Origin: Rhodoferax sp.
Lineage (GTDB): Bacteria > Pseudomonadota > Gammaproteobacteria > Burkholderiales > Burkholderiaceae_C
Reading direction: 5' to 3'
Length of the DNA: 64,000 bases
Assembly (NCBI RefSeq): GCF_028688795.1
Contig: NZ_JAQTXM010000008.1
Span: 62,001-126,000, forward strand
This document shows positions 25,664 to 34,310 of the stretch, piece by piece. The translations under genes and the position numbers were made by a program. Numbering within the stretch: the stretch's first letter is position 1; the number at the start of each line of letters is the position of its first letter. A model generated the notes under the pieces. It saw nothing but the letters and a program-made list of their open reading frames with translations, had not been told where the DNA came from and made no database searches.

Positions 25664-26116
25664 TTAGGCATTAGTTGTCGGCTCATTACCTGTGAGGGAT
25701 TTGGCTTGAGGCAGATACTTTTCGAGGATAGAAACCATGGTCAGGGCCTCCGCCTTTGACACAGGAGGGAATGGCGAAGAATAGGACGTGCCGTTTCGAC
25801 GCTCGTGCGCCCTTGTTATAAACGCGAATTCTTTGGTATCGACCTTCAGGTCCGTAGACACGCGCTGGATAGCTAGGTTGCGGCCTGCGTCTTTGGTGCG
25901 GACTTCGAAGAACTCAAGCACCGCCTGAACAACCTGGAAGTAGCCTTCATAGGCCATTGTGAACACCTGTAAGTGCTTTGCCTGGTCAAGCGCCTTTGCC
26001 GCAGCGAGATAGTCGGCTGCGTTCCGCAGAAAGCCGTCCACTGCGCCTGTCGTCGGTGCTACCGCCTCAAAGGCTTTGCTCTTTATGAGGTTGTCGTATT
26101 CATTCGGTCTGGACAT
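25664..26116 (-). CDS. HEPN-domain protein of a HEPN/MNT pair
   Basis: 150-aa mostly helical protein, downstream of and overlapping (17 bases) the nucleotidyltransferase gene. The helical core AADYLAAAKALDQAKHLQVF, then AYEGYFQVVQAVLEFFEV, fits a HEPN fold. The usual RNase motif RX4-6H is not clear; instead the matching loop reads RAHERRNGTSYSS (RNxxxY form), seen in some HEPN subgroups. In HEPN/MNT toxin-antitoxin systems HEPN is the toxin and the nucleotidyltransferase neutralises it. Toxicity here is therefore inferred and the active site is atypical. The tail after residue 125 is conserved-looking (SKAEALTMVSILEKYLP). Confidence 0.7.
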   Translation of the reverse strand: MSRPNEYDNLIKSKAFEAVAPTTGAVDGFLRNAADYLAAAKALDQAKHLQVFTMAYEGYFQVVQAVLEFFEVRTKDAGRNLAIQRVSTDLKVDTKEFAFITRAHERRNGTSYSSPFPPVSKAEALTMVSILEKYLPQAKSLTGNEPTTNA

Positions 26117-26675
26117 GGGGAAGTATCCTTATTTTTGGCCCATTGGCAATCTGAGCAACCACGGGGTCCGACTGCAGGAGGGTCGCCCATTCTGCAGGCT
26201 CGTACAAACTAAAGTGAATCGGCCTGCCCAGACCTTGCTCGACTTTGTGCATTACCTCTGTCATCTCCAGGAGCGAAGCGGTTCCTACGACAATCAAGTC
26301 AACGTCACTTTTTCCCGTGTCAGTCCCTTTCACGACCGACCCGAACAAGAAAGCTTCTGTTACTTGCGGAGAAAATGAGGCGAGCGCTTCTTTGAGAGGT
26401 TCCGCCAGTGCAAATGACTTGCGAGCGATACTTGCGAGCTCTGAGTAAAGAATGAAAGAAGTGTTTGCGCGAATACTTCGTTGACGCCCTCGCCGCGGTT
26501 CATCTTGGAGAACCCCCGCGTCCACGAGACGGTCAATCTGCAGTTGCGTGTTACCGCGTCCGCTCGAGGCAACGCGCAACAATTCTTGAAGCGTGAACGA
26601 GCGCTCTGGGTGAAGTAAGGTGGCGCCCAACACCTTTTGGACGCTAGGCGTAAACAAGAAACTGGCAATGCTCAC
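26100..26675 (-). CDS. Winged-HTH / minimal nucleotidyltransferase (MNT) fusion
   Basis: 191-aa protein. Residues about 1-75 form a winged helix-turn-helix (VQKVLGATLLHPERSFTLQE, then [20 protein letters not shown]). Residues about 95-185 form a minimal nucleotidyltransferase with the GSX10DXD motif intact: GSVVKGTDTGKSDVDLIVVG. It is probably both antitoxin (nucleotidyl transfer to the HEPN partner) and repressor of its own promoter, which contains repeated TGTGGA/TCCACA blocks. It starts with GTG. The fused DNA-binding domain is the notable feature; many MNT antitoxins are a single domain. Confidence 0.82.
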   Translation of the reverse strand: MSIASFLFTPSVQKVLGATLLHPERSFTLQELLRVASSGRGNTQLQIDRLVDAGVLQDEPRRGRQRSIRANTSFILYSELASIARKSFALAEPLKEALASFSPQVTEAFLFGSVVKGTDTGKSDVDLIVVGTASLLEMTEVMHKVEQGLGRPIHFSLYEPAEWATLLQSDPVVAQIANGPKIRILPHVQTE

Positions 26676-26685
26676 TACGTATCCC

Positions 26686-26772
26686 TAATTTGTGGACTGT
26701 CATCCACATTATAGGTATCTAATTTAAAATCCACAAGTAGTGGATAAATGTACACGGTTTGTGGATTTTGTA
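26686..26772 (-). promoter_or_regulatory. Operator-like region of the MNT/HEPN operon
   Basis: The AT-rich region upstream of the GTG start holds at least five TGTGGA/TCCAC/GTGGAT half-sites: TTTGTGGACTGTCATCCACA (near 26689), AATCCACAAGTAGTGGAT (near 26729) and TTTGTGGATTTTG (near 26757). Paired half-sites suggest an operator for the wHTH protein. Confidence 0.5.
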
Positions 26773-26890
26773 TCTGAGTTTTTAGCAAAGGCTTGTCAGA
26801 ACCCATGAAACTCACCGAAACGCTTTGTGAGATGCTGCAAAGTTTCTTTAGTAGCCGTTTCACCTGGAGAAGATTTTTCCTCCAGCAGAA

Positions 26891-26919
26891 AGGGGCTCCA
26901 ATCTAAGACTGGAGCCCCT
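26891..26919 (-). terminator. Rho-independent terminator downstream of aspS
   Basis: AGGGGCTCCA and TGGAGCCCCT form a perfect 10-bp stem with a 9-base loop, followed on the minus strand by TTTCTG. It lies about 95 bases past the aspS stop and could also work in the other direction. Confidence 0.7.
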
Positions 26920-26940
26920 TCTAAAACAGTACAGTTGCTC

Positions 26941-26984
26941 TTACCAACTCCTTATTGGAACGGCTAGCCTATCAGAGCGCTCTT
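26941..26984. repeat. Right copy of 44-bp inverted repeat around the HEPN/MNT module
   Basis: Reads TTACCAACTCCTTATTGGAA, CGGCTAGCCTATCAGAGCGC, TCTTT, the inverted counterpart of 25525-25568. It sits 30 bases from the aspS stop codon and contains the palindrome AGAGCGCTCT. The two copies enclose the HEPN/MNT pair and its operator. Confidence 0.7.
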
Positions 26985-27013
26985 TGATTTTGCATCAAGC
27001 TACTTTTTGAAAG

Positions 27014-28828
27014 TTAATCGGCCTTGACTGCCTCAGGTGTACGCAGGCGAATGTGCAACTCACGCAATTGCTTTTCATCCACCGGTGACGGTGCTTGTGT
27101 CAAAAGACACTGTGCACGTTGGGTTTTGGGGAAGGCGATCACATCGCGGATCGACTCGGCGCCGGTCATCAACGTCACCACACGGTCCAAGCCAAAGGCC
27201 AGGCCACCATGCGGAGGGGCGCCGTATTGCAGGGCGTCGAGCAGGAAACCAAACTTCAGTTGAGCATCCTCAGGGGTGATCTTCAGTGCATCAAACACTT
27301 TTTTCTGCACTTCAGCACGGTGAATACGCACGGAGCCACCACCCATTTCCCAACCATTGAGCACCATGTCGTAGCCCTTGGAGATGCACTTCTCTGGTGC
27401 CGTCACCATGTAGTCCTCGTGACCATCTTTGGGTGCTGTGAAAGGATGATGCACTGCCATCCAGCGGTCCGAGTCTTCGTCATGTTCAAACATCGGGAAG
27501 TCCACCACCCACATCGGCGCCCAGCGGTCCTCAAACAAACCGTTTTTCTTGCCAAACACGCTGTGGCCAATCTTGATGCGCAAAGCACCAATTGCATCGT
27601 TGACAATTTTTTCCTTGTCAGCGCCAAAGAAGATCAGATCACCATCCTCAGCGGCAGTACGTTCCAGCACGGCATTCAGTGCAGCATCATGGATGTTCTT
27701 GACAATCGGGCTCTGCAAGCCATCACGCCCTTTGGTCTTGTCATTGACCTTGATATACGCCAGGCCCTTGGCGCCATAAATCTTGACGAATTCAGCGTAG
27801 GCATCGATCTCACCACGGCTCAAGCCACCCGTCTCACGGGCACCGCCTGGCACACGCAAGGCCACCACACGGCCACCCTTCATGGTGGCGGCGCCTGAAA
27901 ACACCTTGAAATCTACATCGGTCATCACATCGGTGACTTCGGTGAACTCAAGCTTGACGCGAAGATCGGGCTTGTCAGAGCCATAACGATGCATCGCTTC
28001 CTGGTATGTCATGACCGGGAATTCACCCAGGTCAACGTTGATGGTGTTCAGGAACACCGTCTTGATCATGCCCTGGAACATGGCGCGAATTTCCTCCTCG
28101 TCCATGAACGAGGTTTCAATATCGATCTGGGTAAATTCTGGCTGACGGTCAGCGCGCAGGTCTTCGTCACGGAAGCACTTGGTAATTTGGTAGTAACGAT
28201 CAAACCCGGCCACCATCAACAACTGCTTGAACAACTGTGGGCTTTGTGGCAACGCAAAAAAGTGGCCGTCGTGCACACGGCTGGGCACCAGGTAATCACG
28301 CGCGCCTTCAGGCGTGCTCTTGGTCAGCATGGGTGTTTCGATGTCCACAAACCCATTGGCATCGAGAAACTTGCGGACTTCCATGGCCACGCGGTAGCGC
28401 AGCATCAGGTTGTTTTGCATGTAGGGGCGACGCAGGTCGAGCACGCGGTGCGTCAGACGGGTCGTCTCGCTGAGGTTTTCTTCGTCCAACTGGAACGGAG
28501 GGGTCACCGAAGGGTTCAGAACCGTGAGTTCATGGCACAGCACCTCAATTTTCCCACTCTTCAAGTTCTCATTCACCGTGCCGTCTGGGCGCGCACGCAC
28601 CAGGCCCTTGACCTGAATGCAAAACTCATTGCGCAGGTCTTCTGCCACGCCAAACATCTCGGCACGGTCCGGGTCACAGACCACTTGCACATAACCTTCG
28701 CGGTCACGCACATCGACAAAAATCACGCCGCCATGGTCGCGCCGACGGTTCACCCAGCCACACAAGGTTACCGCTTCGCCCATCAAGGCTTCAGTTACCA
28801 GACCACAATAATGAGAACGCATTGCCAT
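27014..28828 (-). CDS. aspS: Aspartyl-tRNA synthetase
   Basis: Class II aminoacyl-tRNA synthetase (about 604 aa) of the bacterial type. It has the N-terminal anticodon-binding OB fold ([40 protein letters not shown]), class II motif 2 ([20 protein letters not shown]), the bacterial insertion domain (GAD, about 290-410), and motif 3 ([27 protein letters not shown]). Probably non-discriminating if the organism lacks AsnRS, but this cannot be judged here. A GTG at 28849 adds seven residues; the ATG at 28828 (MAMRSHYC) matches the family start better. DUF502 and FmdB genes lie upstream on the same strand. Confidence 0.96.
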   Translation of the reverse strand: MAMRSHYCGLVTEALMGEAVTLCGWVNRRRDHGGVIFVDVRDREGYVQVVCDPDRAEMFGVAEDLRNEFCIQVKGLVRARPDGTVNENLKSGKIEVLCHELTVLNPSVTPPFQLDEENLSETTRLTHRVLDLRRPYMQNNLMLRYRVAMEVRKFLDANGFVDIETPMLTKSTPEGARDYLVPSRVHDGHFFALPQSPQLFKQLLMVAGFDRYYQITKCFRDEDLRADRQPEFTQIDIETSFMDEEEIRAMFQGMIKTVFLNTINVDLGEFPVMTYQEAMHRYGSDKPDLRVKLEFTEVTDVMTDVDFKVFSGAATMKGGRVVALRVPGGARETGGLSRGEIDAYAEFVKIYGAKGLAYIKVNDKTKGRDGLQSPIVKNIHDAALNAVLERTAAEDGDLIFFGADKEKIVNDAIGALRIKIGHSVFGKKNGLFEDRWAPMWVVDFPMFEHDEDSDRWMAVHHPFTAPKDGHEDYMVTAPEKCISKGYDMVLNGWEMGGGSVRIHRAEVQKKVFDALKITPEDAQLKFGFLLDALQYGAPPHGGLAFGLDRVVTLMTGAESIRDVIAFPKTQRAQCLLTQAPSPVDEKQLRELHIRLRTPEAVKAD

Positions 28829-28879
28829 AAAACTGCTTTCATTGGCCACCCAGGACAGGTGGCGGGGTTATCAAAATAA

Positions 28880-29533
28880 TTATTTGGGCAAATTGCCCGT
28901 AAAAGATGCAGGCGCCACAGAACCCATCGAGATCACATAGGTCAGCGCTTCGTCCACACTCATCTTGAGTTCAATCACATCGCTGCGCGGCAGCATGAGA
29001 AAAAAACCGCTGGTCGGATTGGGCGTCGTGGGCACATAGACGCTGACAAAGTCCGAACCCAGGTGCGACGCAACTTCGCCGCCAGGAACACCTGTGTGGA
29101 ATGCAATCGTCCACGACCCGGCCCGCGGGTATTGCACCAGCAAAGCCGTACGAAACGCGTTGCCATTGCTCGAAAACAGCGTGTCGGACACTTTCTTGAC
29201 GCTGTTGTAAATGGTCTTAAACACCGGGATCCTGGTCAAGAGCCGATCCCACTGAACCAGCCACCAACGCCCTGCCACATTGGACACCAAGGCACCGGTG
29301 ATCATCAGCGCACCAAACACCAGCACCACGCCCAAGCCTGGAATATGCTTGAAGCGCTCAAGCAACCCTGAGGAAACGTCGGACACCACGGCCTGTAAAC
29401 CGGAAACTAGCCCGATGAAAATGCCATCCAGCAAACCCACCAACCACAACAGCACCCAGATGGTGATGGCCAATGGCAACCAGACCAACAAGCCTGTCAA
29501 AAGGTATTTTTTAAACGGCACGGTAACTTTCAA
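28880..29533 (-). CDS. DUF502 family membrane protein
   Basis: 217-aa inner-membrane protein with two predicted membrane segments (YLLTGLLVWLPLAITIWVLL near the N-terminus and GLGVVLVFGALMITGALVS), then a soluble domain with LLTRIPVFKTIYNSVKKVSD, a conserved DUF502 motif, and PTTPNPTSGFFLMLPRSDV. Function unknown. Located between the FmdB-like gene and aspS, a common order in Burkholderiales. The start appears to be a TTG 12 bases after the FmdB stop, suggesting coupling; the precise N-terminus is uncertain. Confidence 0.85.
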   Translation of the reverse strand: MKVTVPFKKYLLTGLLVWLPLAITIWVLLWLVGLLDGIFIGLVSGLQAVVSDVSSGLLERFKHIPGLGVVLVFGALMITGALVSNVAGRWWLVQWDRLLTRIPVFKTIYNSVKKVSDTLFSSNGNAFRTALLVQYPRAGSWTIAFHTGVPGGEVASHLGSDFVSVYVPTTPNPTSGFFLMLPRSDVIELKMSVDEALTYVISMGSVAPASFTGNLPK

Positions 29534-29545
29534 AAATCGGTTTGG

Positions 29546-29860
29546 CTAATGGCACGCACAGCCTGTGCTGCAACCGCCGCCTGAAGCAGCAGGTGCATCA
29601 GGCTTGGACACAGCAGGAGCTGCGGCACCGGCATCCGCAGCAACTGCGGCAGGAGCAGCCACAGCCGCACCGCCACTGCCACCCTTGAAATCGGTCGCAT
29701 ACCAACCGGAACCTTTCAACTGAAAACCCGCTGCGGTCAGCTGTTTGGCAAACGCAGGTTTGCCGCATTCGGGGCAATCAGTCAAAACGGGGTCAGACAT
29801 TTTTTGCAACACGTCCTTGGCAAACCCGCAGGCGCTGCATTTGTAGGCATAAATAGGCAT
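29546..29860 (-). CDS. FmdB-family zinc-ribbon protein
   Basis: 104-aa protein with an N-terminal zinc ribbon: MPIYAYKCSACGFAKDVLQK and TDCPECGKPAFAKQ supply two Cys pairs. An Ala-rich low-complexity middle leads to a Cys/Gly-rich end (GGGCSTGCACH) typical of betaproteobacterial members. Proposed roles are regulatory or metal binding, not established. An upstream open frame reaches 29911, but the ATG at 29860 begins the conserved fold. Confidence 0.88.
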   Translation of the reverse strand: MPIYAYKCSACGFAKDVLQKMSDPVLTDCPECGKPAFAKQLTAAGFQLKGSGWYATDFKGGSGGAAVAAPAAVAADAGAAAPAVSKPDAPAASGGGCSTGCACH

Positions 29861-29941
29861 GGTGTCCAGACTTGAAGAAGTTTCGCAAAGCTTGCGATTA
29901 TAAATCTGCACTGTCGTGTGCAGAAAGGCGAGGCACGATGC

Positions 29942-31510
29942 CTAAAAAAGACGGACCCGCACCAGCAGTTGCATCACGATCAGGCCCAGCACAAAGCCAA
30001 TGGCGCCATAAATGAGGGTTTGCAGCAGTCGATTGGTTCGTTTTTGCTCGGCCAACAACGCTCGCAACTCAGGCGAACTGGAGGATGACGGTGGATGCTT
30101 CAAAAACTCAAACAACAGGCGCGGCAACTCTGGCAGCAATTTGGCATACAAAGGCGCTTCATTGCGCAGCTCTTCGAGCAACTTTTTGGGACCGATCTGC
30201 TCAAGCATCCATTTTTCAAGAAATGGTTTGGCCGTGTGCCAAAGGTCCAGTTCGGGGTCCAGTTCCCGTCCAAGACCTTCAATATTGAGCAAGGTCTTTT
30301 GCAGCAGCACCAGTTGCGGCTGAATTTCAACCTGAAACCGCCTGGACGTCTGAAACAGGCGCATCAGGACCATCCCTAAGGATATTTCCTTCAATGGCCG
30401 GTCAAAGTAGGGCTCGCAGACAGAACGAACAGCGGCTTCGAGTTCATCCACCCGGGTTGACGCAGGTGCCCAGCCAGACTCAATGTGCAGCTCTGCCACC
30501 CGTTTGTAATCACGCCGAAAAAACGCAGTGAAGTTTTGCGCAAGGTATTCCTTGTCGACGGCAGTGAGCGTGCCCACAATGCCAAAGTCAAGCGAAATAT
30601 ACCGACCAAAAGTTGCCGGCTCAATGCTGACCTGAATGTTGCCTGGGTGCATGTCGGCGTGAAAAAATCCATCGCGAAACACCTGGGTAAAAAAGATTGT
30701 GACCCCATCGCGTGCCAGCTTGGGGAAATCAATGCCCGCTGCGCGCAAACGCTCAACCTGATTGATAGGGATACCCTTCATGCGCTCCATCACCATCACA
30801 TCAGGCATGCAGTAGTCCCAGAACATCTCGGGAATCATGACCAGATCAAGGTCTGCCATGTTGCGTCGCAACTGTGCGGCGCTGGAAGCTTCACGCACCA
30901 GATCGAGTTCGTCGTGCAGGTACTTGTCAAATTCAGCCACCACTTCACGCGGCTTCAGACGTTTGCCATCGTCCGAAAAACTCTCCACCCAGCCAGCCAT
31001 CATTCTCAGCAAACCAAGGTCTTTGTCGATGATCGATGCCATACCAGGGCGCAGTACCTTGACCGCGACATCACGGTGGACGCCCTGCTTGTTTTTCAGT
31101 ACCGCAAAGTGCACCTGTGCAATTGACGCACTGGCCACGGGCTCGCGCTCAAACGATACAAAAATATCTGCAACTGGTTTTTTAAAAGCGCGCTCAATGA
31201 TGCCCACCGCCACTTCACTGGCAAACGGTGGCACCCGGTCTTGCAACATGGCCAGCTCGTCGGCAATGTCTACCGGCAACAGGTCGCGCCGGGTCGACAA
31301 CACCTGACCAAACTTGACAAAAATGGGGCCTAGGCTTTCAAGCGCCATGCGAATGCGCTGACCGCGCGGCGCATCGAGCTTGCGTCCGATGGTCAACACG
31401 CGCACCACAACCGTTAACCAAGGCTTCTTGAAACTGGTCAGCACCAGCTCGTCCAGGCCGTAGCGCAACATCACCCAGAGGATGAAGATCCCTCGAAAAA
31501 GACGCGTCAT
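29942..31510 (-). CDS. ubiB: Ubiquinone biosynthesis protein UbiB (ADCK-family atypical kinase)
   Basis: 522-aa membrane-anchored protein needed for ubiquinone synthesis in aerobic conditions; an atypical kinase/ATPase. The KxGQ motif is seen in [18 protein letters not shown], and the kinase-like motifs as [20 protein letters not shown] and [12 protein letters not shown]. Two C-terminal hydrophobic segments ([19 protein letters not shown]) anchor it. Its ATG overlaps the ubiJ stop (ATGA). It sits in the ubiE-Tim44-ubiJ-ubiB block. Confidence 0.95.
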   Translation of the reverse strand: MTRLFRGIFILWVMLRYGLDELVLTSFKKPWLTVVVRVLTIGRKLDAPRGQRIRMALESLGPIFVKFGQVLSTRRDLLPVDIADELAMLQDRVPPFASEVAVGIIERAFKKPVADIFVSFEREPVASASIAQVHFAVLKNKQGVHRDVAVKVLRPGMASIIDKDLGLLRMMAGWVESFSDDGKRLKPREVVAEFDKYLHDELDLVREASSAAQLRRNMADLDLVMIPEMFWDYCMPDVMVMERMKGIPINQVERLRAAGIDFPKLARDGVTIFFTQVFRDGFFHADMHPGNIQVSIEPATFGRYISLDFGIVGTLTAVDKEYLAQNFTAFFRRDYKRVAELHIESGWAPASTRVDELEAAVRSVCEPYFDRPLKEISLGMVLMRLFQTSRRFQVEIQPQLVLLQKTLLNIEGLGRELDPELDLWHTAKPFLEKWMLEQIGPKKLLEELRNEAPLYAKLLPELPRLLFEFLKHPPSSSSSPELRALLAEQKRTNRLLQTLIYGAIGFVLGLIVMQLLVRVRLF

Positions 31511-32058
31511 TTGGCCGACTTGCCCGGCACAAAGGCCGCAGCCTTTGTCATGAACTGTCGCAGGCTCCCCGTCATGGTCTGCGCCATCTGGCTCAAGGTG
31601 TGTGCCGGCACATCACCCATGACCCGGGCCAGATCTTCTTCCAGATCCCAGCGCACATGCTCCGTGAGCCAATTGACCTCGGCAGCCAATTGCACGTCAC
31701 CCTCAATACGTACGGCGGGTTTGTCGCCACGCAGCGCAGCTTGCGCCAGTGCCAACGGCGACTCGTCGGTGACCGTCATGACCAGGTCTGGCGCAGTGAC
31801 TGGCTCGGCCAGATCCAACAAACCAGCCGGTGTGGCGACTAGCTTGAAACTGAAGGCGCGCCATTGCACCAGCATCACCTGGCCTTTTTGCCGCGCCAGC
31901 CGCGCCATGGCCTCAGATTCCTGCATCAACACATGGTTGAGTAGCAGCACGACGCGTCGCTGGACCTCGTCGACCGCCCATGAAGGCGGCTGCAAGTTAG
32001 GAAGGGGGAGCTTCTGGAGGAAACCCTCCAGGAATGAAAAAGGGGACTGTGTTGCCAT
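31507..32058 (-). CDS. ubiJ: Ubiquinone biosynthesis accessory factor UbiJ (SCP2-like)
   Basis: 183-aa lipid-binding protein with an SCP2 fold that presents ubiquinone intermediates to the soluble Ubi complex. The central strands [15 protein letters not shown] and [20 protein letters not shown] and the following helix [20 protein letters not shown] match UbiJ. Gene position between ubiE and ubiB, overlapping ubiB by 4 bases, supports the call. Confidence 0.88.
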   Translation of the reverse strand: MATQSPFSFLEGFLQKLPLPNLQPPSWAVDEVQRRVVLLLNHVLMQESEAMARLARQKGQVMLVQWRAFSFKLVATPAGLLDLAEPVTAPDLVMTVTDESPLALAQAALRGDKPAVRIEGDVQLAAEVNWLTEHVRWDLEEDLARVMGDVPAHTLSQMAQTMTGSLRQFMTKAAAFVPGKSAK

Positions 32059-32094
32059 AGTCCCCGATTATTCCCCGAATTGGGCGCAATTTAT

Positions 32095-33075
32095 TTATTG
32101 CAATGCCTGAACCCCTGCAACCAGCCAGCCATTGCTGCCATTTTTTGCCTTGGTCATGTTCCAGACTTCACGGAACGGGCTGGGACCACTGGATGGCTCT
32201 TCGCGGATCATGCCGGAAAACTCGACGCTGGCCATGTAATCGTCACCCAAATCTTCAATGCCCAGTAAATGGGCCTCAATCATCACCACCTCAGTGAGGT
32301 TGACCGGGCCACCCGTGTGGGCCTCGCGCTCAGCCAACTGGGCCTGGATTTCTTTCAGCATGGTGTCGGTCATCATCACGCGCAGGGCGCCAACGTCGGA
32401 CTTGTCCCACGCGGCCTGCAGCGACACAAAGTTAGCCTTGGCCGACTTCAAGAAACCCTCACTGTCAAAGCCCGCCGGAATACCCCAGGTTTGCGCACCC
32501 GACAAGCCTGAGCCGATCAAGGAGCCAGACACTGCGGGCATCGTGGTCGACCCATCAAACGCAGCGGGACCACTGCGCTCCCAAGGCCGTGCGGACGCAT
32601 CGTTGCCGACGTTTTCAGGGCGATAGCTGGTGGGCACAGGAGGCTGGCCACTGGCACCTGCGCCCTGAAACGCGAACGGCGATACCATTTGAGGCGCAGC
32701 TTGTTTTTTACGCCGCATAAACCAACCCACCGCTACCATGATCACCAGTGCCAGCAGGGCAAACATCATGAACTGTCCCATGGCAGCCCCCAAACCTAGC
32801 GAACTTGCCAGCCAGGCCAACCCCAACCCTGCGGCCAACCCGCCGAGCATCGCACCCCAGGGTTTCTTTGGTGCCGCTGCAGCGGCCGCTGGCGCTGCCT
32901 TGGCGGTGTTATTGACGCCCTGCGTTGGCGCGGCGGCTGGCGGTGTCGCCTGGCGCTGCGTGACATTGCTGGATTGCTTTCCAAATGACGAGCCGCCGCC
33001 GAAGCGTTTAGCCGCATCTGCATGGCCAGCCACAAGAACCAGACACATGGTCAAAACCGAAAGCCAACGTTTCAT
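32095..33075 (-). CDS. Tim44-like domain protein
   Basis: 326-aa exported or membrane protein. It has a signal peptide (MKRWLSVLTMCLVLVAGHADA), a Gly/Ser/Ala-rich region with two hydrophobic stretches (about 75-125), and a C-terminal Tim44 domain (about 195-320: SEGFLKSAKANFVSLQAAWD, DVGALRVMMTDTMLKEIQAQ). The Tim44 fold resembles the NTF2 family, but the bacterial role is unknown. It is conserved next to ubiE/ubiJ/ubiB in Burkholderiales, suggesting an envelope or quinone-linked function. Confidence 0.85.
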   Translation of the reverse strand: MKRWLSVLTMCLVLVAGHADAAKRFGGGSSFGKQSSNVTQRQATPPAAAPTQGVNNTAKAAPAAAAAAPKKPWGAMLGGLAAGLGLAWLASSLGLGAAMGQFMMFALLALVIMVAVGWFMRRKKQAAPQMVSPFAFQGAGASGQPPVPTSYRPENVGNDASARPWERSGPAAFDGSTTMPAVSGSLIGSGLSGAQTWGIPAGFDSEGFLKSAKANFVSLQAAWDKSDVGALRVMMTDTMLKEIQAQLAEREAHTGGPVNLTEVVMIEAHLLGIEDLGDDYMASVEFSGMIREEPSSGPSPFREVWNMTKAKNGSNGWLVAGVQALQ

Positions 33076-33099
33076 AACATCTCCAAAATTAGATTTAGA

Positions 33100-33831
33100 T
33101 CAACATTTAATGCCGACGTGCAAGGCTACCAGACCACCCGTCAAATTGTGGTAATCCACATGGCCAAAGCCATTAGCCTTCATCAGGGTTTTGAGCTCTT
33201 CCTGGCTTGGGTGCATGCGAATCGACTCGGCCAGGTACTTGTAACTCGACGCATCGCCGGCCACCCATTCACCCAGCTTGGGCAAGACCTTGAACGAGTA
33301 CCAGTCATACGCCTTTTCCAGTGGCTTGGCCACTTTGGAAAATTCCAGCACCAGCAGCTTGCCACCGGCTTTCAGCACCCGGTTCATCTCGTTGAGCGCA
33401 ACATCTTTGTGCGTCATGTTGCGTAAACCGAAAGCCACAGTGACCAAGTTGAAATGACCATCAGGAAACGGCAGTTTTTCGGCGTCACAGACCACCGTGG
33501 GTAGCACCACCCCTGCATCTACCAAGCGGTCACGCCCGGTGCGCAGCATGGCTTCGTTGATGTCGGTGTGCACCACCTGGCCAGTTTTTCCCACCTTCTT
33601 GGCAAACGCCAATGCCAGGTCACCCGTGCCACCCGCAATGTCCAGCACCTTGTCGCCTTCATGCACATTGGCCACCATGACGGTGTAAGCCTTCCAGGCG
33701 CGATGCAGGCCCATCGACATCAGATCATTCATCAGGTCGTATTTGGGCGCAACCGAATCGAACACGCCCTTGACGTGACTGGCTTTTTCCGCTTCTTCAA
33801 CGGTTTGGTAACCAAAGTGTGTGGTACTCAT
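33100..33831 (-). CDS. ubiE: Demethylmenaquinone/ubiquinone methyltransferase
   Basis: SAM-dependent C-methyltransferase (243 aa) of ubiquinone synthesis, also able to methylate demethylmenaquinone where present. Family signatures: [20 protein letters not shown], the SAM site [20 protein letters not shown], and [18 protein letters not shown]-terminal [14 protein letters not shown] completes the protein. Between DUF971 and the Tim44 gene on the same strand, with short spacers (23 and 24 bases), hence an operon. Confidence 0.96.
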   Translation of the reverse strand: MSTTHFGYQTVEEAEKASHVKGVFDSVAPKYDLMNDLMSMGLHRAWKAYTVMVANVHEGDKVLDIAGGTGDLALAFAKKVGKTGQVVHTDINEAMLRTGRDRLVDAGVVLPTVVCDAEKLPFPDGHFNLVTVAFGLRNMTHKDVALNEMNRVLKAGGKLLVLEFSKVAKPLEKAYDWYSFKVLPKLGEWVAGDASSYKYLAESIRMHPSQEELKTLMKANGFGHVDYHNLTGGLVALHVGIKC

Positions 33832-33854
33832 GGGTGTCGTGCTAAAAATTGAAG

Positions 33855-34268
33855 TCAGTGGCTAGCGCAGCTGGAGCCGGCCTTTTCTGGCATGGGCGCA
33901 TCACGGTCAACGCCGGCGGCTTCAAGCCTGGCGGTGTAGTCCGCCCACAATTTGTCTTGCTGCGAGCCCAGGAAATACAGGTAATCCCAAGAAAAGATGC
34001 CTGAATCATGGCCATCAGAAAACGCTGGCTGAATCGCGTAATTGCCCACGGGCTCCAGCCCTGCCAGCGTCACATCACGCTTGCCGGTTTGCAAGGTTTC
34101 TTGACCTGGCCCGTGGCCCGCGACCTCAGCGGAGGGGCTGTACACCCGCATCAACTCAAACGGAATCCGAAACGCGGCGCCATCAGAAAAGCTGATCTCC
34201 AGCACACGCGATTGGCTGTGCACCGTGATGTCTTGTGGCGCGGGCGCGCCATTTTGTAAACCTGCCAT
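33855..34268 (-). CDS. DUF971 (gamma-butyrobetaine hydroxylase-like N-domain) protein
   Basis: 137-aa protein with the DUF971 domain: [24 protein letters not shown], then [27 protein letters not shown] (about residues 28-105). The domain is known as the N-terminal part of gamma-butyrobetaine hydroxylase and, alone, near Fe-S and ubi genes. Conserved His and Cys residues suggest metal binding; function unproven. First gene of the ubi block; ubiE follows after 23 bases. Confidence 0.87.
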   Translation of the reverse strand: MAGLQNGAPAPQDITVHSQSRVLEISFSDGAAFRIPFELMRVYSPSAEVAGHGPGQETLQTGKRDVTLAGLEPVGNYAIQPAFSDGHDSGIFSWDYLYFLGSQQDKLWADYTARLEAAGVDRDAPMPEKAGSSCASH

Positions 34269-34310
34269 GACATGTCACCTCTTTTTTCAGTTTTAAGAAC
34301 CGTCTGCAAA

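Larger units (their letters stand above)
26676..27013. other. 338-bp spacer between the MNT gene and aspS
   Basis: Contains the operator-like repeats (26686-26772), an AT-rich stretch, a small CTGGAG/CTCCAG hairpin near 26868, the strong aspS terminator (26891-26919) and the right inverted repeat copy (26941-26984). A 62-codon open frame on the minus strand (26675-26863) lacks any recognisable protein character and overlaps the operator; I do not call it a gene. Confidence 0.6.

Noticed and set aside
26675-26863. 62-codon minus-strand open frame upstream of the MNT gene
   Set aside because: It spans the operator repeats, has AT-driven composition and no protein-like pattern.
25525-26984. Integron attC sites flanking the HEPN/MNT pair
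   Set aside because: The repeats are short, lack paired R/L boxes of the GTTRRRY type in the right arrangement, and are inverted rather than direct.
33090-33103. FNR-like box TAGATTTAGATCAA before the Tim44 gene
   Set aside because: It overlaps the ubiE stop and lies only 15 bases from the start codon, too close for an activator site.
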